Origin: Candidatus Woesearchaeota archaeon CG10_big_fil_rev_8_21_14_0_10_37_12
Lineage (GTDB): Archaea; Nanobdellota; Nanobdellia; Woesearchaeales; ARS49
NCBI GenBank assembly: GCA_002762795.1
Contig: PCYA01000002.1
Span: 1 to 33,859 of the forward strand
Direction: 5' to 3'
DNA length: 33,859 nt
Shown: piece after piece, positions 8,447 through 13,065 of the stretch
Layout: each line of letters opens with the position of its first letter
How positions within the stretch are numbered: position 1 is the stretch's first letter
Made by a program: the position numbers and the translations under genes
The notes under the pieces: generated by a model
The model's input: only the letters and a program-made list of their open reading frames with translations
Database searches by the model: none
Told to the model about the DNA's origin: nothing

Positions 8447-8593
8447 CTAAACCTTAACCTTATCCTTTTTTAATTGTTCTTCTGCAAATATTTCAAATTG
8501 TCGAGATATAACTAATCCTTTCTTTTTGCAGTATTCTTTATAGGTATTATACAAATCTTCATCTACTTTCAAAGTAATGTTTTTGCTTCCCAT
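8447..8593 (-). CDS. 48-aa ribbon-helix-helix protein, likely regulator of the R-M operon
   Basis: This short protein starts with a beta strand, NITLKVDEDLY (5-15), followed by two helices, NTYKEYCKKK and SRQFEIFAEEQLKK, with GLVIS between them. This is the fold pattern of CopG/Arc-type ribbon-helix-helix DNA-binding proteins. It is the first gene after the operon promoter (TATA ATTTATAAAG, 8616-8625) and ends 3 bp before mod, so control of R-M expression, including its own, is a reasonable inference. Small controller proteins are common in R-M systems, although most known ones are helix-turn-helix. Its size makes it easy to miss. Confidence 0.75.
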   Translation of the reverse strand: MGSKNITLKVDEDLYNTYKEYCKKKGLVISRQFEIFAEEQLKKDKVKV

Positions 8594-8615
8594 AATAGAA
8601 TAAATGTTTGCACAG

Positions 8616-8625
8616 CTTTATAAAT
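8616..8625 (-). promoter_or_regulatory. TATA box of the R-M operon
   Basis: On the minus strand ATTTATAAAG lies about 28 bp before the ATG at 8593. It drives the five-gene operon against the direction of the array, so expression does not rely on an integron promoter. Confidence 0.6.
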
Positions 8626-8871
8626 ATTTCTAATCAGGCGCCCCTATAAGACTCCCGCCCTCGCTTTGCTCCCACCCATTATTTTAGAAAAAGAACCAAA
8701 AGTAAAAGCCCCCTCTATCTTCTTTTTTTAAGAAAAAAAGAAGCAAAAAAAATCGCCCCCTTCCCTAAAATATAGTCTGCTTCGCAGAAATTTATATGCG
8801 AGAACTCAACTTTAATTTTTTGCCTTCGGCATCGTTGCACTAAAAATTAAGTCCTCCAAGTATTCGGACGA

Positions 8872-8959
8872 AACTAACAGGCATTAACCGACTACGAAAC
8901 CTTGCAGGTTTCTCCGTCCAAATCGGCTTCGCCGACTTCGGTTAATGCCAATGTTATAT
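8872..8959 (+). other. attC4 recombination site
   Basis: Left box AACTAAC (8872-8878) with stem AGGCATTAACCGA; right stem TCGGTTAATGCC, step AA, right box GTTATAT (8953-8959). It is 88 bp with internal hairpins GAAACCTTGCAGGTTTC and TCGGCTTCGCCGA. Its left box pairs exactly (AACTAACA with TGTTAGTT) with the box at the start of the same cassette, 7.3 kb away. Confidence 0.8.
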
Positions 8960-8987
8960 TCAATATTATTTTGCCCCTTAACCGATA

Positions 8988-8997
8988 ATTTTATAAT
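8988..8997 (+). promoter_or_regulatory. TATA box of cassette 4 gene
   Basis: ATTTTATAAT is centred 27 bp before the ATG at 9020, which gives a leaderless message. Confidence 0.55.
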
Positions 8998-9019
8998 CAT
9001 TCAAATTTAACTAATACTT

Positions 9020-9535
9020 ATGACATCAAAATCCCTTATACTTGTAGATTTTGAAAAAGAATGGACTGATAAAAGTTCAGATTATTTTGTTGGTGATGTT
9101 TCCGAGTTAATTGAGAAAACCAATAAACTCATAGGTTATTGCAGAAAAAATGATTACAAAATAATCTTCACTACGCACATCGAAAAAGATTCAGATGAAG
9201 CATTTGCAGAAAATTCCGAAAATGTAGAAATCATTGATGAAATTAACAAACAAGATTCCGATGTGCTTATTAAGAAAAATAAAATCAGTCCATTCTTTAA
9301 AACCGATTTAGATAAGCATCTTGAGGGAATTGATGAAATTGTTATCGCTGGTATTTTGACCAATCTTTGTGTAAGAAGTTTAGCTCAAGATGCTTATGAT
9401 AGAGATTTCAAAATCACAATAATTAAAGATTGTTGTCGGGCTTTTGATATCGAAACGCATGAATTTACTCTCAAAGACTTGAAAGCTACAAGAGAAGAAA
9501 TTGAGTTCTTAAATTTGAATGAATTTGTTAAATGA
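9020..9535 (+). CDS. Isochorismatase-family cysteine hydrolase (cassette 4)
   Basis: This 171-residue protein has the isochorismatase/nicotinamidase fold. LILVDFEKEW places the triad Asp at 10, KKNKISPF places the Lys at about 86-88, and TNLCVRS places the nucleophile Cys at 117. These three residues hydrolyse amide or vinyl-ether bonds in nicotinamide, isochorismate and related small molecules. The EIVIAGILTNLCV strand-loop and the late ADAYDRDFKITIIKDCC-like segment are typical. The metal-site histidines of true nicotinamidases are not evident, so the substrate is open. It is a single-gene cassette with its own promoter. Small-molecule hydrolases are common integron cargo. Confidence 0.88.
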   Translation: MTSKSLILVDFEKEWTDKSSDYFVGDVSELIEKTNKLIGYCRKNDYKIIFTTHIEKDSDEAFAENSENVEIIDEINKQDSDVLIKKNKISPFFKTDLDKHLEGIDEIVIAGILTNLCVRSLAQDAYDRDFKITIIKDCCRAFDIETHEFTLKDLKATREEIEFLNLNEFVK

Positions 9536-9604
9536 ACGGGGCAAAAATAATACTCTGAAATTTCCCTTCGGGACGTTGCACTAAAATTCAATCATGGCGG
9601 GAGA

Positions 9605-9710
9605 GTTTAACAGCGATTAAGAGATTCCGAAGTCTTGCAGACTTCTCCATCCAAATTCGGTTTTGTGGGTTGCCTCAAAACCGAACTTCTCTTAATCGCA
9701 TATGTTATAC
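9605..9710 (+). other. attC5 recombination site
   Basis: Left box GTTTAAC (9605-9611) with stem AGCGATTAAGAG; right stem CTCTTAATCGC, then ATA and right box GTTATAC (9704-9710). It is 106 bp. Positions 9624-9664 are identical to 1-41 of attC1, so two cassettes in this array carry nearly the same attC core. Confidence 0.82.
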
Positions 9711-9737
9711 GCAATTGGCGGTCGTGTGTTGCGATAG

Positions 9738-9746
9738 TTTTATAAA
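9738..9746 (+). promoter_or_regulatory. TATA box of cassette 5 gene
   Basis: TTTTATAAA is centred 26 bp before the ATG at 9768, a textbook leaderless archaeal promoter. Confidence 0.6.
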
Positions 9747-9767
9747 TCAACTTACTACTGTTTTCTT

Positions 9768-9980
9768 ATGACTTTAATCAATACTGTTATTGGAATTGTT
9801 GTAATAATTGTTGGTTTTATTGGTATTCTTAAACCAGAGGTCTTGCTTAACTTGCAGCTTTCAGGTCAAAGAAAAATGTGGGGATTGAAGGTTAAGCCAA
9901 CAAAACAGAGTTACGCCACTATGAGAGTTGTTAGTGTTGTTTTTGTAATTATTGGAATCGTGGTTCTCTTTCTTTTCTAA
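9768..9980 (+). CDS. Small two-helix membrane protein (cassette 5)
   Basis: This 70-residue protein has a membrane helix at about 4-25 and another at about 52-69, linked by a basic loop with SGQRKMWGLKVKPTKQS. The N terminus is short and the C terminus ends in the membrane. I recognise no family. It is the only gene of a 441-bp cassette. The perfect 16-bp cassette repeat begins directly after the stop codon, and its own promoter gives a leaderless message at this ATG. Confidence 0.75.
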   Translation: MTLINTVIGIVVIIVGFIGILKPEVLLNLQLSGQRKMWGLKVKPTKQSYATMRVVSVVFVIIGIVVLFLF

Positions 9981-10043
9981 TAACACACGACCGCCAACTT
10001 TCTCGACTCTTTTAGAGTCTCGAACTTTCGCTTCGCGAAAGGT

Positions 10044-10151
10044 ACATAACAGCGGTTTTAAGCTTCGCTCCCGTTGGTCGCTTCGGGTCTCACTATCGTT
10101 CGACCAGATTTTTCTCTTCGAGAAAAACCTCATAAAATCGCGATGTTATGT
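10044..10151 (+). other. attC6 recombination site
   Basis: Left box ACATAAC (10044-10050) with stem AGCGGTTTTA; right stem TAAAATCGC, step GA, right box GTTATGT (10145-10151). In this site the two R boxes as now joined are exact complements. The arm between 10060 and 10125 contains further GC-rich hairpins. Length is 108 bp. Confidence 0.78.
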
Positions 10152-10193
10152 CTAATTGAAAAAAGGCAAATTTGTGGATGGGGCGTGGAAGAA

Positions 10194-10532
10194 CTAATAA
10201 TTAAACCTTTTTTCATATTCTTTGTGCGTAAACCATTCAAGAATAATATTCATAATCTTGATTTCATCACTTTCAATTGTATAAATAAGTCGCCATGCAT
10301 TTGGTAAATCATACTTCCAAAGGTTTGTAATGTTATATTTTTTGATGTACTCTTTTGGCCATTGTTGTTTCTTTATTTTAGTGCCACATGTTGGGTCTTT
10401 CTTAAGATCATCTGTTGCTCTGTCAATAAACTCATAAAGTTTCTTATCTTCAAATTTTCCTTGATTGAGAGAATCAAACTCTTGTTTGAGTTGAGGAGTA
10501 ATAAAAGCAACATAAATTTGTTTGTCATTCAT
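10194..10532 (-). CDS. RelE/ParE-fold toxin-like protein (cassette 6)
   Basis: This 112-residue protein ends with NAWRLIYTIESDEIKI and EWFTHKEYEKRF, the C-terminal signature of archaeal RelE-like cytotoxic translational repressors. The N-terminal half is the two-helix part, with FDSLNQGKFEDKKLYEFI. RelE-family toxins usually cleave mRNA on the ribosome; the activity here is inferred. The ATG at 10532 overlaps the upstream wHTH gene by 4 bp, so the two are coupled. Longer upstream reading is unlikely because it would run deep into that gene. Toxin-antitoxin cassettes are thought to stabilise integron arrays. Confidence 0.8.
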   Translation of the reverse strand: MNDKQIYVAFITPQLKQEFDSLNQGKFEDKKLYEFIDRATDDLKKDPTCGTKIKKQQWPKEYIKKYNITNLWKYDLPNAWRLIYTIESDEIKIMNIILEWFTHKEYEKRFNY

Positions 10533-10795
10533 TTGAGAACCAACTCTTCTCGTATTAATTTCTTTATTCTTTCTGGATTGTATATCCAAATGATGCATCC
10601 TTCTTTATCAATCATAATCTTGCCAGATTCTTCTAAATAATCAAGTATAACTTGAAATGTTTGGTACATCATTTTTTTAGGGAGTTTTTTCCAGAGTTGA
10701 TATTTTCCACATTCTTGACTATGTTTTTGTATCGTTCTCTCTACCATAAGGACTGATTCTAATGTTGGACTATGCAAAATTGTTGTTTGTTCCAT
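10529..10795 (-). CDS. Winged-helix DNA-binding protein, likely antitoxin or regulator (cassette 6)
   Basis: This 88-residue protein has a helix-rich region VERTIQKHSQECGKYQLWKK, a recognition-type segment KMMYQTFQVILDYLEESG, then the wing KIMIDKEGCIIWIYNPE. This resembles small archaeal winged-helix proteins. It precedes and overlaps the RelE-like gene, so an antitoxin or autorepressor role is inferred, although it lacks a long toxin-wrapping tail. The ATG at 10795 is preferred because ATATAAATAG (10821-10830, minus strand) lies about 30 bp upstream and the longer reading to 10900 would cross the promoter and the cassette repeat. Confidence 0.75.
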   Translation of the reverse strand: MEQTTILHSPTLESVLMVERTIQKHSQECGKYQLWKKLPKKMMYQTFQVILDYLEESGKIMIDKEGCIIWIYNPERIKKLIREELVLK

Positions 10796-10948
10796 ATTAT
10801 ATAACTGTATATAATAACTACTATTTATATTTTTTGCTTGCCACCCTTGATTCTTTTGCTTAATAGAACTTCGTTCTTGAAAGCAATTGCCCTTTTTCAA
10901 CTTCTCAGAACATAAACTTCGTTTATTGTTCCTCGACCCTAACGGAAG

Positions 10949-11093
10949 ACATAACGGCGGATAAAGAGTTCGGCAAATACTTCGTGTTTGCCTCTCCCAA
11001 ATTTTTTGTCATCTCTGAAAATCCTCGCACCTCTGCTACGTAAGGCTCGGATTTTCGAGGACAAAAAACTTTCCTTATCCGCGAATGTTAAAT
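10949..11093 (+). other. attC7 recombination site
   Basis: Left box ACATAAC (10949-10955) with stem GGCGGATAA; right stem TTATCCGC, then GA, AT and right box GTTAAAT (11087-11093). It is 145 bp with a long internal hairpin around TTTTGTC/GACAAAA and AAAATCC/GGATTTT. The left side GACATAAC is the exact complement of GTTATGTC at the start of the same cassette (attC6). Confidence 0.78.
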
Positions 11094-11110
11094 GAAATCA
11101 AGCCCTGTGT

Positions 11111-11365
11111 CTAGTATGCTTTGGAGCGTTCATCAATGTCTGTAATAGAAATTAGGTTTTTTTCGTAGTTTACGAAGTATTGTATTCTATAGTCTCCTAC
11201 TCGTACGCGGAAGACTTTTTCTTTTCGGTTTACTATTCTTTTGACATCTTTGGGAAATGGATCTATTGCAAGTTTTTCTATTCGTTCAACAAGTCTTTTT
11301 GCAAGTTCTTTTTCTGATTTTTTGAGAAATTTTTCAGCGTGTGTAGAGAAATCTAATGCAAACAT
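11111..11365 (-). CDS. RelE/ParE-family toxin (cassette 7)
   Basis: This 84-residue protein has the compact RelE fold pattern: two N-terminal helices (AEKFLKKSEKELAKRLVERIEKL), then strands with VFRVRVGDYRIQYFV and a C-terminal SITDIDERSKAY. The Arg-rich RVRVGDYR strand and final Tyr agree with catalytic or RNA-contact positions of RelE toxins. It begins 1 bp after its partner's stop codon. It differs from the RelE-like protein of cassette 6, so the array carries two unrelated toxin-antitoxin pairs. Confidence 0.88.
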   Translation of the reverse strand: MFALDFSTHAEKFLKKSEKELAKRLVERIEKLAIDPFPKDVKRIVNRKEKVFRVRVGDYRIQYFVNYEKNLISITDIDERSKAY

Positions 11366-11366
11366 A

Positions 11367-11570
11367 TTACAATCCTAATTCTTTTTTAAGATCTGCGAGT
11401 GGTTTTGTTTTTCCTGTTTTGATTTCTTCAAGACTTTGCTCAAAGCGTCTTTCTTCTTCAGTTGTTAGTATTGTATCTGGATCAAACATGTGTTTCTTTA
11501 TGAAAACAACGTTTTCTTTAAGTTCTTTGAGTTCATTGTAGAGTTTGTTTATTGTTATTGTTTCAACCAT
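11367..11570 (-). CDS. RelB-like antitoxin (cassette 7)
   Basis: This 67-residue protein is charged and helical, with an N-terminal ETITINKLYNELKELKENV segment and a C-terminal region LTTEEERRFEQSLEEIKTGKTKPL that resembles toxin-wrapping antitoxin tails. It lies directly upstream of the RelE gene. On the minus strand TTAAATAG (11593-11600) is 27 bp before the ATG at 11570, which gives a leaderless message. The antitoxin call comes mainly from its partner and size. Confidence 0.8.
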   Translation of the reverse strand: MVETITINKLYNELKELKENVVFIKKHMFDPDTILTTEEERRFEQSLEEIKTGKTKPLADLKKELGL

Positions 11571-11663
11571 AGATATATAGAAAATAAACGTCTATTTAAG
11601 ATTTACGGAAGGTCACAGGGCTTGACTCAAAATTCTTTCAGAATTTTGGTCCTAGCGGACTCA

Positions 11664-11970
11664 TTTAACAGCGATTAAGAGGTTCGCCAAAATGTCAGCT
11701 GTCGCCTCTTTTTGGCTCTCCCAAATAAAAATCCCAACCGCCCCAAGGAGCGGGGTACAAGAAAATTCTTTGAATTTTCTGTACAAGAAAAGCTTTGCTT
11801 TTCTTTGTATTTTTAAAGTTATGATACCCCCATCGATCGCAAGAAAAACAAGGACGAACCCAACCGCCCCAAGGAGCGGAGTATCATAACAAATGAAATC
11901 TTCATCTCGGGTCTCAGGGATGCCGAGCCCCGAGGAAAATTTCACTTCTCTTAATCGCGATGTGTTAAAC
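11664..11970 (+). other. attC8, enlarged by an insertion; distal end of the array
   Basis: Left box ATTTAAC (11664-11670) with stem AGCGATTAAGAG; right stem CTCTTAATCGC, step GATG and right box GTTAAAC (11964-11970). At 307 bp it is two to four times longer than the other sites because 11733-11890 holds repeat DNA. No further site follows, so it is probably the last attC. TCATTTAACA matches TGTTAAATGA at the start of cassette 7 perfectly. Confidence 0.75.
11733..11890. mobile_element. Repeat insertion inside attC8 (IS200/IS605-like palindromic remnant)
   Basis: A 25-bp unit occurs twice (11733-11757 and 11859-11883, one mismatch), each with the core CCGCCCCAAGGAGCGG. GTTATGATAC (11818-11827) is mirrored exactly by GTATCATAAC (11881-11890). 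Between them are hairpins AGAAAATTCTTTGAATTTTCT and AGAAAAGCTTTGCTTTTCT. On the minus strand the motif reads ATACCCC/ATACTCC-GCTCCTTGGGGCGG, reminiscent of the palindromic ends of IS200/IS605-type elements or palindrome-associated elements. No transposase is present. The weak reading frames across it look incidental. Confidence 0.5.
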
Positions 11971-12128
11971 TCAATCGCCCTTTTTCTCGTCGATAACTCA
12001 GTTAATAAAATTTATTTTTGTCTGCTATCGCAGAAATAATACAGAGATACCCCTTTTGTGTTAGCTTGACCCTTTTGGAGAGTTTTTTCAGGGCAAATAA
12101 TTTAAAAGGTGAAAACATATGTTCTGCT
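11971..12128. other. Boundary between the cassette array and chromosomal genes
   Basis: After the last R box there is no matching left half downstream, so the array ends here. The region contains a possible TATA box, TAATTTAAAAG near 12097-12107. It stays open in the frame of the next gene back to a TTG at 12018, but I see no reason to extend the gene that far. Confidence 0.45.
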
Positions 12129-13013
12129 ATGACTTTTGAACCTGGAAAGTGGCTTGATGGTCTTTTTGAAAAGCTTGGCTCTTCTGCAGGGAGAGATGGA
12201 ACTGGTAAAGAAGTGGAATTAAGTTCTGTTGTAGAGTTTGAGTTGCCTGAACGGCACAGTAAAGGAAGTGTCAAATTTTTCCAGCCTGTTTCTCTTGCTG
12301 AACTTGTTGAATCAGATGTTCCATACGTTCTTCCAGGTAATTTTGTTGGCGGTTTGGCTGACTTGTATAATTTGTGTGAAACAGGAAAATATCCTTGTTT
12401 GTTTCTTTTTGCAAAGACCAGTAACGGACTGAGATGGTTTAATTTAACAAATGATTTATCAGATCATGTTGCAAATAAAGTTCCTTTTTATTCTGCTAGT
12501 GGAAGAGAAGTAAAGTATGATTCTTTAAATAGTTCTGTGTATTTAGTCCAGGTGTCTCCTGAAGCAGAAGAAAAAGCTTTGGAAGCACAGTTAGATGCCA
12601 CGTGGAAACTAACGCGAAGAAGGCTTCCTGATATGTTTAAAGATGACTGTGAGTTAGATGCTGCTCGCAAAGTTATTCCGTTGAATGCTCTTGCTCGGGT
12701 AATTCTTCCGCACCCAGGACAAATACACTCATATTTAATTGATGTGGAAGAAAATCCAACTGTTAAAATAAAATACCTGCTCATTACAAAACATGGATTG
12801 ACAACATTTGTGCCAAGGTCAGCAGATGTGCGCGCTGTAAGAGAAGCATATTCTGATGCGTACAGAGCTCTCGATGAGACCATCTTTACGAATGATTCAT
12901 ATCTTTTCAATGATGTTCTTGACAGAATAAATCAGTCTGACCATTTTAAAGTTGTGTTTGAGCCTCGCGCAGGAAATCTGGTTGAAAGGCCTCTTGCAGA
13001 AGATTATGATTAA
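12129..13013 (+). CDS. Protein of unknown function, first gene outside the array
   Basis: This soluble protein is about 294 residues. I recognise no family, signal peptide or membrane helix. Notable stretches are an N-terminal KWLDGLFEKLG, a mid-protein VSPEAEEKALEAQLDATWKLTRRR helix and a C-terminal region of alternating strands. I placed the start at ATG 12129, about 27 bp after a TATA-like TAATTTAAAAG. An in-frame TTG at 12018 would add 37 residues, and an ATG at 12119 is out of frame. The higher GC and well-behaved codons suggest a chromosomal rather than a cassette gene. Confidence 0.65.
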   Translation: MTFEPGKWLDGLFEKLGSSAGRDGTGKEVELSSVVEFELPERHSKGSVKFFQPVSLAELVESDVPYVLPGNFVGGLADLYNLCETGKYPCLFLFAKTSNGLRWFNLTNDLSDHVANKVPFYSASGREVKYDSLNSSVYLVQVSPEAEEKALEAQLDATWKLTRRRLPDMFKDDCELDAARKVIPLNALARVILPHPGQIHSYLIDVEENPTVKIKYLLITKHGLTTFVPRSADVRAVREAYSDAYRALDETIFTNDSYLFNDVLDRINQSDHFKVVFEPRAGNLVERPLAEDYD

Positions 13014-13065
13014 TTCATTATGATCAATAGAAACATTTTTTAAAGCAGAGCATTCTCAATAAAAT

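Larger units (their letters stand above)
1574..8809. repeat. Private multi-block inverted repeat at the ends of the R-M cassette
   Basis: Collinear nested blocks match across 7.2 kb: TTGAGTTCTCGC (1574-1585) with 8798-8809, GGGAAGGGGGC (1593-1603) with 8755-8765, and GGGGGCTTTTAGT (1755-1767) with 8701-8713 (one mismatch). A weaker pair is TTAGGGGCG near 1810 with CGCCCCTATAA near 8639. The nested order rules out chance similarity of single blocks. Confidence 0.75.
8594..9019. other. Non-coding cassette junction
   Basis: This stretch has no gene. It holds the R-M operon promoter, the right arms of the R-M cassette repeat (8639-8650, 8701-8713, 8755-8765, 8798-8809), a long AAGAAAAAAAG/CTTCTTTTTTT hairpin near 8718-8743, a TCTGCTTCGCAGA hairpin at 8776-8788, attC4, the left arm of the next cassette repeat and the next TATA box. 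Confidence 0.7.
8964..9552. repeat. Private inverted repeat at the ends of cassette 4
   Basis: TATTATTTTGCCCC (8964-8977) is mirrored by GGGGCAAAAATAATA (9538-9552) with a single extra A. The arms bracket the cysteine hydrolase gene; the right arm begins just after its stop codon. Confidence 0.75.
9715..9997. repeat. Private inverted repeat at the ends of cassette 5
   Basis: TTGGCGGTCGTGTGTT (9715-9730) is the exact complement of AACACACGACCGCCAA (9982-9997), a perfect 16-bp match and the cleanest case in the array. The right arm begins immediately after the stop codon of the small membrane gene. Confidence 0.8.
10156..10900. repeat. Private inverted repeat at the ends of cassette 6
   Basis: TTGAAAAAAGGCAA (10156-10169) is mirrored by TTGCCCTTTTTCAA (10887-10900) with one mismatch. 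The arms bracket the wHTH-RelE pair. Confidence 0.65.
11098..11626. repeat. Private inverted repeat at the ends of cassette 7
   Basis: TCAAGCCCTGTG (11098-11109) is the exact complement of CACAGGGCTTGA (11615-11626). The arms bracket the RelE-RelB-like pair. Confidence 0.72.
1..11970 (+). mobile_element. Integron-type gene cassette array (attC1 to attC8, integrase not in window)
   Basis: Eight attC-like sites at irregular intervals separate seven gene cassettes. Each complete site starts with an RYYYAAC-like box, continues with a stem near GCGATTAA and ends with GTTRRRY preceded by a 2-nt unpaired step, which is the architecture of integron attC sites. Cassette limits, taking crossover at G/TT, are 95-920, 921-1563, 1564-8953, 8954-9704, 9705-10145, 10146-11087 and 11088-11964. 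In plus-oriented cassettes the attC follows the gene, so the array reads left to right and any integrase or attI should lie to the left of the window. Integrons have been reported in archaeal metagenome-assembled genomes. Without IntI here, this stretch alone could also be classed as a cluster of attC sites lacking an integrase. Confidence 0.82.

Noticed and set aside
11661-11945. A 94-residue minus-strand reading frame with a repeated TPLLGAVG motif, and a plus-strand partner with TAPRSGV
   Set aside because: It lies wholly within attC8 and its repetition comes from the duplicated 25-bp DNA unit; there is no promoter and the frame reads through hairpins, so it is not a gene.
1-11970. CRISPR array
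   Set aside because: The repeated units are not evenly spaced, differ in length and separate genes rather than short spacers; the R/L box structure fits attC instead.
12018-12128. Extension of the 12129 gene to a TTG at 12018
   Set aside because: No ribosome site or well-placed TATA supports it, and a TATA-like element lies 27 bp before ATG 12129.
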